A stretch of DNA of 64,000 bases from positions 2,790,001 to 2,854,000 of the forward strand of contig NZ_CP060714.1 in assembly GCF_014395975.1 (NCBI RefSeq). Direction: 5' to 3'. The notes under the pieces were generated by a model. It was not told where the DNA came from. It worked only from the letters and a program-made list of their open reading frames with translations, and made no database searches. Each line of letters opens with the position of its first letter. The first letter of the stretch is position 1. Shown one piece after another: positions 36,809 through 47,341 of this stretch. A program made the position numbers and the translations under genes. Source of the DNA: Diaphorobacter ruginosibacter (GTDB taxonomy: Bacteria; Pseudomonadota; Gammaproteobacteria; Burkholderiales; Burkholderiaceae_C).

Positions 36809-37747
36809 ATGCAATACATGAATCCCGCCGCTTCTTCGCAGGCAGACCTCGGCAGCAACACAGGCCGCAACAGGGGTGGCGTGACCATTCTGCGTGGCAT
36901 TCCCTATGGCAGCGCGATCGTGGGCTGGAGCTCGCCCGCGCCCGCGCGGCGCACGCTGGCCATGGATGTCTACCTGCCGCACGGCCCGTCGTCATCCCCC
37001 CGCCCCGCCATCGTGATGGCATTCGGCGGTGCCTTTCATCGCGGCTGCAAGGAGGACGACAGTTTCGAGGCCGAAGGGAAGAACACATCCGTGGCCGAGT
37101 ATTGCAACCGCTTTGCGCAAAGAGGTTATGTAGCGGCATCCATCGACTACCGGCTCGTGCCCGAAGACCCGTCACCGGGCGATACGCCCGTGGTGAGGCG
37201 TCCCCAGGACATTCCCACATCCCGGGTCTCCTACGTACGCAAGGTGATGGGCCTGCCTCCCGCAACGCCCGCCATGCTCTGGGCCGGCATCGAGGCCGCC
37301 AGTGACGACATGCGCGATGCGATTGCCTTCCTGCATGCCAAGGCCGGCGAGTGGAACATCGATCCCCGTCGCGTGGCCGCGGGCGGCTTTTCCGCCGGGG
37401 CGCGCACGGCGTTGAACGCCGCCTTCGGAGAGAAGGCGCGGGTCGCGGCGGTGATCTCGCTCTCGGGCTACATCGACGTCCGGGACCTGCGCGCCCACGG
37501 GCTGACAGGCAACTCGGCACCGCCGGTGCTGCTGGTCAACGGCTCGCGGGATCTGGACTACATCATCCGGAACATGCCCGATCTGACGACATGCATGAAT
37601 GACCTGGGCATCCGCCACGAGCATTGGGTGGTGAAGGATGCCGGGCACTTCTATCCGCGCACCGCTGCGGCCGACCGCTGTGGCGGCCAGCCCGCCGAAT
37701 GCAGCGTGGAGGACGCCATGGCCAGGTTCCTGGACGCCACTCTCTAA
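36809..37747 (+). CDS. Alpha/beta hydrolase (carboxylesterase-like)
   Basis: A protein of 312 residues of the alpha/beta-hydrolase fold. The nucleophile elbow is GGFSAGA with Ser195. The oxyanion region reads AFGGAFHRGC, close to the HGGGF-type loop of the hormone-sensitive-lipase/BD-FAE group. The likely acid and base are Asp in NGSRDLDY and His in KDAGHFYPR. No signal peptide is clear, so it is cytoplasmic, 8 nt after the Bug gene. By inference it cleaves an ester whose acid part the Bug protein binds or whose uptake it serves. Confidence 0.85.
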   Translation: MQYMNPAASSQADLGSNTGRNRGGVTILRGIPYGSAIVGWSSPAPARRTLAMDVYLPHGPSSSPRPAIVMAFGGAFHRGCKEDDSFEAEGKNTSVAEYCNRFAQRGYVAASIDYRLVPEDPSPGDTPVVRRPQDIPTSRVSYVRKVMGLPPATPAMLWAGIEAASDDMRDAIAFLHAKAGEWNIDPRRVAAGGFSAGARTALNAAFGEKARVAAVISLSGYIDVRDLRAHGLTGNSAPPVLLVNGSRDLDYIIRNMPDLTTCMNDLGIRHEHWVVKDAGHFYPRTAAADRCGGQPAECSVEDAMARFLDATL

Positions 37748-37768
37748 GAGCGTGTTCCAAAACACCAA

Positions 37769-37798
37769 GGGCCCGCCCTCTGTCCGAGGTGCGGGCCC
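37769..37798. terminator. GC-rich hairpin between convergent genes
   Basis: GGGCCCGC (37769-37776) pairs with GCGGGCCC (37791-37798). A second small hairpin GTGTT-CCAA-AACAC is at 37752-37765. No long T run follows, so termination is inferred from position between the esterase and thiolase 3' ends. Confidence 0.5.
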
Positions 37799-37820
37799 CT
37801 GTGTCCTGGTGGAGTCAGAC

Positions 37821-38996
37821 TCAGAACACTTCGAATACGCCTGCGGCTCCCATGCCACCACCGATGCACATGGTCACGCACACGCGCTTGGCGCCGCGAC
37901 GCTTGCCTTCGATGAGGGCATGACCAGTCAGGCGCTGGCCGCTCACGCCATAGGGGTGGCCCAGCGCGATCGCGCCGCCATTGACGTTGAGGCGGTCCGC
38001 TGGAATGCCCAGCTTGTCGCGGCAGTACAGCACCTGCACCGCAAAGGCCTCATTGAGCTCCCACAGATCGATGTCCTGCACGGTGAGGCCCAGCTTCTTG
38101 AGCACCTTGGGCACGGCAAACACCGGGCCGATGCCCATCTCGTCAGGCTCGCATCCGGCCACAGCGAAACCGAGGAAACGGCCCAGCGGCTTGAGATCGT
38201 GGCTGCTGGCATAGCCCTCGCTCACCACCACACAGGCGCCCGCGCCGTCGGAGAACTGGCTGGCATTGCCGGCCGAGATCACGCCACCGGGCAGCGCTGG
38301 CTTGATGCCGCTGATGCCTTCCTTGGTCGTGCCTTCGCGCAGGCCTTCGTCCGCGCTCACGGTCACTTCCTTGGTGATCAGGCCAAGGGTCTTGTCCACC
38401 ACGCCGGCCGTCACGGTGATCGGCGCGATCTCGTCCTTGAAGAGTCCTGCGGCCTGGGCGGCACAGGCCCGCTGCTGGCTCGCTGCGCCGTATTCATCCA
38501 TGGCATCGCGGCCGATGTGGTAGCGCTTGGCCACCTGTTCTGCCGTCTGCAGCATGCTCCAGTAGATCTCGGGCTTCTGCTTCTCCAGCGCGAGGTCCTT
38601 GATCATGTGCAGGTTCATTTCCTGCTGCACGCACGAGATGCTTTCCACGCCGCCGGCCACATACACATCACCCTCGCCCGCGATGATGCGCTGCGCCGCC
38701 GTGGCGATGGTCTGCAGGCCCGAGGAGCAGAAGCGGTTGATGGTCATGCCCGACGTGGTGATCGGCAGGCCGGCCTTGAGCGCGATCTGGCGCGCAATGT
38801 TCATGCCGGTCGCACCCTCGGGGTTGGCGCAGCCCATGAGCACGTCATCGACGTCTGCGCCCTCGATACCGGCGCGCAGCACGGCCTGCTGCACGGCGTG
38901 GCCGCCCAGCGTCGCGCCGTGGGTCATGTTGAAGGAGCCCTTCCAGCTCTTGGCAAGCGGCGTGCGGGCGGTGGAGACAATCACTGCGGAGGTCAT
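37821..38996 (-). CDS. Acetyl-CoA C-acyltransferase (thiolase)
   Basis: A thiolase of 391 residues, the usual length. The nucleophilic Cys is C90 in NRFCSSGLQ. The NEAFAVQVL, GAIALGHPYGVSG (catalytic His) and CVTMCIGGGMG (second catalytic Cys) blocks are intact. It cleaves 3-oxoacyl-CoA to acetyl-CoA and a shorter acyl-CoA. It lies 34 nt downstream of the large FadB-type gene on the same strand, forming a complete beta-oxidation pair. Confidence 0.94.
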   Translation of the reverse strand: MTSAVIVSTARTPLAKSWKGSFNMTHGATLGGHAVQQAVLRAGIEGADVDDVLMGCANPEGATGMNIARQIALKAGLPITTSGMTINRFCSSGLQTIATAAQRIIAGEGDVYVAGGVESISCVQQEMNLHMIKDLALEKQKPEIYWSMLQTAEQVAKRYHIGRDAMDEYGAASQQRACAAQAAGLFKDEIAPITVTAGVVDKTLGLITKEVTVSADEGLREGTTKEGISGIKPALPGGVISAGNASQFSDGAGACVVVSEGYASSHDLKPLGRFLGFAVAGCEPDEMGIGPVFAVPKVLKKLGLTVQDIDLWELNEAFAVQVLYCRDKLGIPADRLNVNGGAIALGHPYGVSGQRLTGHALIEGKRRGAKRVCVTMCIGGGMGAAGVFEVF

Positions 38997-39030
38997 TGCG
39001 ATATTCCTTGTATTCTGTTCTGTAGGGGGA

Positions 39031-41133
<2,103 letters not shown>

Positions 41134-41309
41134 TGCGGTTGCTCCTCAGTTTGGAATGAGACTGGACTGAAAAACGAACGATCGTCCGAATTTCTGAAAG
41201 TCTAGCGGGGAGCCTGTCCGAAGTTTGTCTACTTTGAGACAAGCACGGCAAGAATACCGGATGCCGGGATGCCGGACGTGGTGCCCGGCGTCCCGGCGCG
41301 TGGTGAAGG

Positions 41310-41921
41310 TCAGACGGCAGAAGGAAAGGCGCGGAAAGCCTCCAACTGCTCGGCCGCATCGGAGAGCCTTGCAATGTGGGGATGTTTCGACGCATCCACG
41401 CGGCCCGGCAGCATCAGCCGCGTGAAGTCCCAGGCCACCGCTGTCGCGATCAGCCCGTGCGTCATCCGGGTTTCGTCCACCACTGCGGGGGGCCGCGCGA
41501 TGTCTGCTTCCAGCGCCGCATACGCGGCGTCCAGCTGGCGGGCCACCCGATCCAGCCATGGCTGGTGGCGCCGCTCCTCCGGGCGCAATTGGTATTCGTA
41601 GACGATCTGCACGGTTTTCTCGCATGCCGCGAGGGCCAGTCCCGTCCATCGCAGATCACGCAAACGCTCGGGCGCCGAAACGGGCGTGAGGCTGCGTGAT
41701 GCCAACGGCTCGGCCCATTGCAGGATCAGCGTCGAATCCATCAGCACCGTTCCGTCATCCGCGACCAGCGTCGGGGCCTTCACGACGGGGTTGATCCGGC
41801 TGAACTCCTCGAAGGCGCCGAAGACGGAAAGCGCGCGGTGCTCGAACGGCAGCCCCAGCAGGCGCAGCGAGATCGCCACGCGACGAACATAGGGCGAGTC
41901 GAGCATTCCGATGAGTTGCAT
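41310..41921 (-). CDS. Glutathione S-transferase family protein
   Basis: A GST-fold protein of 203 residues with a thioredoxin-like N-terminal domain (about 1-75) and a helical C-terminal domain. The N-terminal SPYVRRVAISLRLLG carries the likely catalytic Ser, and the glutathione-binding VKAPTLVADDGTVLMDST has the conserved cis-Pro and Asp-Ser. The start MQLIGM at 41921 is used. It is divergent from an Lrp-type regulator gene, which may control it. The substrate is unknown. Confidence 0.87.
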   Translation of the reverse strand: MQLIGMLDSPYVRRVAISLRLLGLPFEHRALSVFGAFEEFSRINPVVKAPTLVADDGTVLMDSTLILQWAEPLASRSLTPVSAPERLRDLRWTGLALAACEKTVQIVYEYQLRPEERRHQPWLDRVARQLDAAYAALEADIARPPAVVDETRMTHGLIATAVAWDFTRLMLPGRVDASKHPHIARLSDAAEQLEAFRAFPSAV

Positions 41922-42071
41922 GGCATTTTTCCCTGAAGTGGTGTGAGGCTTGTACGATAGGCAGGCGAGCACCGTTCGGACAGCGCAATGCATCGGAAAC
42001 GCGGCCCGCAAATCGATGATCCATCGGTAACCGGCACCCCGGGTGCCGCATCTCCTTCATCTCCTCGAACC

Positions 42072-42530
42072 ATGCGACTCGACAAGAAAGACTGGCTGAT
42101 CCTTGAAGCATTGCAGATCGACGCGCGGCAGAGCCTGGCGGCACTAGGCAAACGCATCGGCCTGTCGCAGCCCGCGATGAGCGAGCGCGTGCGCAAGCTG
42201 GAAGATGCCGGCGTGATCGAAGGCTATGGCGCGCGAGTCAACCTGCGCAAGGTCGGCGTGGGCCTGGCCGCCATCATCCGCATCGAAACCAATCATGCGG
42301 GCATCGCCCCCTATCTGCAGCTGTTCGAGGCCATGCCCGAAGTGCTGGAGGCCGACCGCGTGACCGGACAGGACTGCTTCATCGTGCGCTGCGCCATCGC
42401 GGATCCCGCTGACCTGGAACGCGTGGTCGATGCGCTGGCCGTGCACGGGTCGGTGACCACATCGCTGGTGCTGTCCAGCCCGGTGCGCAAGCATGCCACG
42501 GTGCAGGCACTGCGCATGCCTGCCCGCTGA
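42072..42530 (+). CDS. Lrp/AsnC-family transcriptional regulator
   Basis: A 152-residue Lrp-type regulator. The helix-turn-helix is at about residues 8-58 (LDKKDWLILEALQIDARQSL, then GLSQPAMSERVRKLEDAGVI). The RAM effector domain follows (VLEADRVTGQDCFIVRC, about 91-107). It is divergent from the GST gene. Lrp proteins bind amino acids and form octamers; the ligand cannot be read here. Confidence 0.9.
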   Translation: MRLDKKDWLILEALQIDARQSLAALGKRIGLSQPAMSERVRKLEDAGVIEGYGARVNLRKVGVGLAAIIRIETNHAGIAPYLQLFEAMPEVLEADRVTGQDCFIVRCAIADPADLERVVDALAVHGSVTTSLVLSSPVRKHATVQALRMPAR

Positions 42531-42606
42531 AGCCGACGCCAAGTTGTAGCTCCCCCTACTCCACCTCCGTACTGCAATACGCGGCAGGCGGTCGGCAAGG
42601 AATTCC

Positions 42607-43164
42607 TCAGCGCCCTGCCCCCTTCATCTGCCTGACGGCCTCCAGGGTTCCCGTCACATGTTCCATGGGATCGATGCCCTCGTGCACGTACACCACCTTG
42701 CCGTTCTGGCCGATGACGTAGGAGATGCGGTTTGCCGTGCCGGGCCGCGCGCCGCTCGATGCATCGTAGGCGCGGATGGTCTGAGCCTGCGGGTCTGATG
42801 CCACGGCGAACTGGTCGCGGCAGGCCTCGGTCGAGAACTTCCTGAGTGTGTCGATGTCGTCGTGGGAAATGCCCACCACCGATGCACCCAGCCGGTTGAA
42901 CTCCGGCGTGGATTCGGCAAATGCGTGTGCCTCGAGGGTGCAGCCCTGCGTGAAGGCTTTCGGGAAGAAGTACAGGACGACGGGGCCCTTCTTGAGCGCG
43001 GCCGACATGTCGAACCCGAATGTCTTGCCCGCCAGGGCCGCCGTGGTGGCGAAGGAAGGCGCGGCGTCCCCGGGCTTCAGCGCCGCCTGTGCACCGCCCG
43101 CAAGGGCGAGCAGCAGTGCCCCGGTGGCCGCCATGCCGCGAGGGATCATCGCAAGCTGTCTCAT
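42607..43164 (-). CDS. Exported peroxiredoxin (AhpC/TSA, Bcp-like)
   Basis: A thioredoxin-fold peroxidase of 185 residues with a cleavable signal (about 1-27, ending GGAQA), so it acts in the periplasm. The peroxidatic Cys is C75 in PKAFTQGC, matching PxxxTxxC. C115 (EACRDQ) may be the resolving partner. The AGGAG box before the ATG at 43164 is good. It lies 46 nt after livF on the same strand and could be read from the same message, though a functional link to amino acid transport is not evident. Confidence 0.88.
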   Translation of the reverse strand: MRQLAMIPRGMAATGALLLALAGGAQAALKPGDAAPSFATTAALAGKTFGFDMSAALKKGPVVLYFFPKAFTQGCTLEAHAFAESTPEFNRLGASVVGISHDDIDTLRKFSTEACRDQFAVASDPQAQTIRAYDASSGARPGTANRISYVIGQNGKVVYVHEGIDPMEHVTGTLEAVRQMKGAGR

Positions 43165-43210
43165 GAATTCATCTCCTGAAGAGGGCGATGACGGGAGCTT
43201 ACAACGATCA

Positions 43211-43954
43211 TCAGGCGGAGTCCGAGACCTCCAGCCATTCCCTGCGTAGATCCGGTCTTTGCAGGAATTGCGCGGGCGGGCCGTCGAAGCGCACCTCGCC
43301 CTGCCCCATCAGCACCACGCGATCGGCCACGTCGAGCGCCATGTCGAGTTTCTGCTCGATCAGCAGCACACCAAGGCCGCGCTCCTTCAGCAGTGAAAGA
43401 TGCCGCGCGATCTGCGCGCAGACCATGGGTGCGAGCCCCTCCGTGGGTTCATCGACGATGACGAACCGTGGCGCTCCCATCAGGGTGCGGCACAGCGTCA
43501 GCATCTGCTGCTCGCCACCCGACAGCACGCCCGCAGGGACATGCCTGCGCGCATGCAACTGGGGAAACATCGCATACATGTCGCTTGAGGCCCACCGCGG
43601 GCCCTGCCCGCCTGCATCCGCACCGGCACGCATCCCCTCAAGCCCGCCCGGCTTCTCGCCCAGCAGCAGGTTCTGCTCGACGGTGAGCGTGGGAAACACG
43701 TCGCGGCTCTCGGGCACGTAGCCTATGCCGGCCCGGGCGATTTCGAAGGTCTGCAGGCCCGCGAGGTCGCGGCCACGCCAGCGCATCACACCCTGCCACG
43801 ACACCATGCCCATGATGGCCTTGGCAAGCGTCGAGCGTCCCGATCCGTTGCGACCGAGCAAAGCCACGATCTCGCCCTCGGCCAGGTCAAGGCTCACGCC
43901 ACGCAACACATGGCTCTTGCCATAGAACGCCTGCAGGCCCGATAGGTGCAGCAT
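43211..43954 (-). CDS. livF: Branched-chain-type ABC transporter ATPase LivF
   Basis: The second ATPase of a LivHMGF-type importer, 247 residues. The signature is LSGGEQQML and Walker B is FVIVDEPTEGL. Walker A reads GRNGSGRST, with Arg where the catalytic Lys is expected; the codon is CGC, so this is not a reading error of one base. LivF-like proteins with Arg there occur in Burkholderiales as far as I recall, but the change should weaken ATP binding or hydrolysis. The start is 43954, 1 nt after the livG stop. Confidence 0.88.
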   Translation of the reverse strand: MLHLSGLQAFYGKSHVLRGVSLDLAEGEIVALLGRNGSGRSTLAKAIMGMVSWQGVMRWRGRDLAGLQTFEIARAGIGYVPESRDVFPTLTVEQNLLLGEKPGGLEGMRAGADAGGQGPRWASSDMYAMFPQLHARRHVPAGVLSGGEQQMLTLCRTLMGAPRFVIVDEPTEGLAPMVCAQIARHLSLLKERGLGVLLIEQKLDMALDVADRVVLMGQGEVRFDGPPAQFLQRPDLRREWLEVSDSA

Positions 43955-43955
43955 C

Positions 43956-44747
43956 TCAGTGGGCTCCTGTCTTCTGCGCGGTGTCCCGTGCACCGAGGTA
44001 GGCCTGCTGCACGGCGGGGTGGGCGCGGATGTCCTGCGGCGTGCCGAACGCGATCAACTCGCCCTGTGCAAGCACGGCGATGCGGTCGGCCAGGCTGAAT
44101 ACCACGCTCATGTCGTGCTCCACCGTGGGTAGCGTCCGGCCCTCGGTCAACTGCCGGATGAGCCCGGTGAAATGCGTTGTCTCGCTGCGGCTCATGCCCG
44201 CCGTGGGCTCGTCAAGCAGCACCACGCGCGGGCCGCCGGCCACCGTGATGCCGAGCTCCAGCGCCCTCTGCTCCGCGTAGCTCAGCTGCGATGCGAGCGT
44301 ATCGCGCCTGTGCGCAAGCCCCAGCCGAGCCAGCAGGTCTTCGGTGCGCTCATTGGCGCCCCGAGCGTGCGTGAGGCGACGCCAGAATGCGTAGCGATAT
44401 CCCGTGCTCCACAGAGCGCTGCAGCGCAGGTTCTCGAACACGCTCAGGTTGGAAAACAGGTTGCTGACCTGGAAGCTGCGCGCCAGACCCAGCCGATTGA
44501 TTTCAAACGGCCGCCTGCCGCCGATGCGCTCGCCATGCATCAGCACCTCGCCAGCGCTTGGGTCCATGCCGCCGCTGATCAGGTTGAAGAGCGTGGACTT
44601 GCCGGCCCCGTTGGGCCCGATGATGGCCACGCGCTCGCCGGCGTTCACCGACAGCGTCACGCCGCGCAGGATCTCGGTGCGGCCAAAGCGCTTGCACAGG
44701 TTGCGCAGCTCGAGTGCCGGCGCTCCGGAGGGTGCTGCGCCGCTCAT
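43956..44747 (-). CDS. livG: Branched-chain-type ABC transporter ATPase LivG
   Basis: An ATPase of 263 residues of the LivG group. Walker A is GPNGAGKST (canonical Lys), the signature-like stretch is LSYAEQRALELG (A where most ABC proteins have G), and Walker B is VVLLDEPTAGMS. The typical LivG insertion with FQVSNLFSNLSVFENL is present. It overlaps the livM frame by ATGA, implying coupled translation, and is followed directly by livF. Confidence 0.9.
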   Translation of the reverse strand: MSGAAPSGAPALELRNLCKRFGRTEILRGVTLSVNAGERVAIIGPNGAGKSTLFNLISGGMDPSAGEVLMHGERIGGRRPFEINRLGLARSFQVSNLFSNLSVFENLRCSALWSTGYRYAFWRRLTHARGANERTEDLLARLGLAHRRDTLASQLSYAEQRALELGITVAGGPRVVLLDEPTAGMSRSETTHFTGLIRQLTEGRTLPTVEHDMSVVFSLADRIAVLAQGELIAFGTPQDIRAHPAVQQAYLGARDTAQKTGAH

Positions 44748-45987
44748 GAGGATTCCCCAGGCACCCGGCGTGAGATGGCCAGCACACCCCAGCCCAGCAG
44801 GACCAGAAAGCCCGCGGCCATCCAATGAACGGTGCTGCCGACATCCAGCGTGAACCACAGGAAACGCAGGGTGGGGTCGATGTCGCCATCCAGTTGCAGG
44901 TGATAGAGCATCTCCACCAGGGCACTGCCGCCCAGCAGCATCAACGCCGCAGCGACGGCTTGCACCACGTAACGCCCCGCATGGCGCCGGATGCGGCCTT
45001 CGCGCAGGGCCTGCGTCAGCGCAACCATCCCGCCCGCAACGCCGCCGGGGGCGAACATCACCATGAGCACGAATGCCAGTCCCAGGTAGAGCAGCCATGC
45101 CTGCGTGTAATGCGACAGCAGCATCGAGGAACACACCATCAGCACGGCGCCGATGACGGGACCGAAGAAATAGCCGGCACCGCCCAGGAACGTGAACAGC
45201 AGATACCCCCCGAACGCGCCATGCCCAGGCTGTCGGCGCCGGTGACGATCTCCAGGTGGATCGCCATGAGGGCGCCGCCCACGCCCGCGAAGAAGCCGGA
45301 GACCATGAAGGCCAGGTGACGCACGCGCTGCGGGTTGTAGCCGACGAATGCAGCGCGTACCGGGTTGTCGCGCACCGCATTGAGCATGCGCCCCAGCGGC
45401 GTTCCGGTGAAGAGGTACATGGCCACGGCACAGGCCATGCAGTAGGCGGCGATGAGGTAGTACACCTGCCGGGCCGGGCCGAAGGTCAGCCCGAGCCAGG
45501 GCGATCCATACACGCGATCGATGCCGATGCCGCCCTCGCCGCCGAACACCCCGGGAAACATCAGCGCGACGGCGGCGGCCAGCTCCCCGATGCCGAGCGT
45601 GATCATCGCGAAGGTCGTGCCCGCCCTGCGCGTGCAGATGAAACCCAGCACCGCAGCGGCAGCCCCCCCGGCCAGTCCGCCCAACAGCGGCATGAACGGC
45701 AGGGGAATGGCCGGCGCACCCTGCGAGGCCAGCCGGATCGCATGCACCGCTGCGAACGCTCCCAGCCCGGTATAGACCGCATGGCCGAAGCTCAGCATGC
45801 CGCCCTGCCCGAACAGGATGTTGAAGGACAGGCAGATGATGATGGCGCAGCCGATCTGCGAGAGCACACTGAGCGCCATGCTGCTGCCAAAGACCAGCGG
45901 GGCCGCGGCAAGCAGGATGCCCAAGGCGACAAAGCCCAGCGGGATCGATCCACGCGTCGCATTGGTCGAGCCGGTCAAGCGAGCCAT
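44744..45987 (-). pseudogene. livM: Branched-chain-type ABC permease LivM, broken by a one-base deletion
   Basis: The reading frame is complete from MARLTGSTNA at 45987 to MARSGG, then shifts. The plus strand has six C at 45206-45211 where seven are needed to continue SGGYLLFTFLGGAGYFFGPV. After the shift the other frame gives the expected LivM end (VLMVCSSMLLSHYTQAWLLY) plus a ~90-residue tail with two extra membrane helices. Restored length is 414 residues. The total of 1244 nt is one short of a multiple of three. It may be a true mutation, phase variation in the G tract, or a sequence error. Confidence 0.85.
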
Positions 45988-45992
45988 GGCAC

Positions 45993-46949
45993 TCAGCCCT
46001 CGCGCGTTCCGAGCAGGCCGCGCGGCCTGACGGCCAGCATCAGCACCAGCAGCAGGAATGGCAGGATCGGCGCGATTTGCGCCACGCTGAGCTGCAGCAG
46101 CGCGGAAGCACCGACCCGCTGCGCATCGAGCGCCACGCCGAGCGCCCCCAGCAGTTGCGCAACCGACAGGTTCACGCCCACGGCCAGGGTCTGCACCACG
46201 CCGATCATCAGCGACGCAATGAACGCCCCGGCCAGCGAGCCCAGTCCGCCCACCACCACCACGACAAAGACGATGGACCCCACCGATGCCGCCATGCCGG
46301 GTTCGGTCACATAGGTATTGCCGCCGATGACGCCCGCCAGCCCTGCAAGCGCGCAGCCCGCCCCGAACACCAGCATGAACACGCGCGGCACGTTGTGCCC
46401 CAGCGCCTGCACCATGTGCGGATGCGTGAGCGCGGCCTGGATCACAAAGCCGACACGGGTACGCTTGAACAGGAACCACAGGGCCAGCATGACCAGCACG
46501 GCCACCAGCATCATGAATGCGCGCGAGCGCGGGAACTGCACGCCGTACAGGTCGAACAATGCCCCCTGCAGCGATGGCGGCAGGGCATAGGGAACCACCG
46601 AACGCCCCCAGAGCAGTTGCACCACCTCGAGCACCAGGTAGGCCAGCCCGAAGGTCACCAGCAGCTCCGCCACATGCCCGAAGGCATGCACCCTGCGCAG
46701 CACGAACCGCTCGAACAATGCGCCCAGCAGCCCCACGAGCAGCGGGGCCGCCACCAGCGCGGGCCAGAAACCGATGTGGCCCGACAGCGTCCAGCCGAGG
46801 TAGGCACCCAGCATGTAGAAACTGGCATGCGCGAAGTTGAGCACCCCCATCATGCTGAAGATCAGCGTGAGCCCCGAGCTCAGCATGAACAGCAGCAGGC
46901 CGTAGCTGATGCCGTTCAATAGCGAGATCGCAAGGTATTCAGGACTCAT
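45993..46949 (-). CDS. livH: Branched-chain-type ABC permease LivH
   Basis: A permease of 318 residues with about eight hydrophobic segments. The family start LLNGISYGLLLFMLSSGLTL (about 10-29) and the motif GVLNFAHASFYMLGAYL are intact. It is the first gene of livHMGF, 5 nt before livM. No LivK-type periplasmic receptor lies in the window, so the substrate is undetermined; these operons import branched-chain amino acids, aromatic compounds, amides or urea. Confidence 0.93.
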   Translation of the reverse strand: MSPEYLAISLLNGISYGLLLFMLSSGLTLIFSMMGVLNFAHASFYMLGAYLGWTLSGHIGFWPALVAAPLLVGLLGALFERFVLRRVHAFGHVAELLVTFGLAYLVLEVVQLLWGRSVVPYALPPSLQGALFDLYGVQFPRSRAFMMLVAVLVMLALWFLFKRTRVGFVIQAALTHPHMVQALGHNVPRVFMLVFGAGCALAGLAGVIGGNTYVTEPGMAASVGSIVFVVVVVGGLGSLAGAFIASLMIGVVQTLAVGVNLSVAQLLGALGVALDAQRVGASALLQLSVAQIAPILPFLLLVLMLAVRPRGLLGTREG

Positions 46950-47059
46950 GGGCAGACATCACGGACGGAAATCGACAGGCAGGAAATGAGATGAGAGGTG
47001 CGTGCTCGAAACAGGAGCTCTCCATGAAGACGCGGCGCGCGCCGCACCCGGAAAAAAAG

Positions 47060-47312
47060 GTTCATCACGCATTGTCGGGATGAGCGCGAGGTTTTCCAAA
47101 CGACAGCCTAAGCAGCGCGCGCCCGCTTTGAACTGTCCACCCCAATGCTGAGATGGCCCTAGAGACGCGACGCAAAGGCGAAGACAGTACTTTGGTACGG
47201 CAAGCCTTTGCAACAAAGTATGAGGGGCCATATCAGCACCTCCAAACGAAGACTCTCACCCCAAGCGCCGCGCACCCATTCGTCACGCGACCCATATGCC
47301 CCCGGTATTCCG
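47060..47312. repeat. Dispersed structured repeat, copy 1
   Basis: About 250 bp shared with 53152-53405. The shared blocks include AGGTTTTCCAAAC, CAGCGCGCGCCCGCT, CCACCCCAATGCTGAGATGG, ACAGTACTTTGGTACGGCAA, GCCTTTGCAACAAAGTATGA and GGGGCCATATCAGCACCTC. The core folds on itself: TGCTGAGATGGCCC answers GGGGCCATATCAGCA, and GCAAAGGC answers GCCTTTGC. The gap 46950-47341 holds no gene; the 90-codon ORF there lies in the repeat. Confidence 0.8.
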
Positions 47313-47341
47313 TGAAGCACCAAAAAACCGGGCCCCTGCCG

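Noticed and set aside
46959..47231. 90-codon ORF starting MAPHTLLQRLAV on the minus strand.
   Set aside because: It lies in the dispersed repeat and is shared with 53071-53325 only because the DNA repeat is; no ribosome-binding site.
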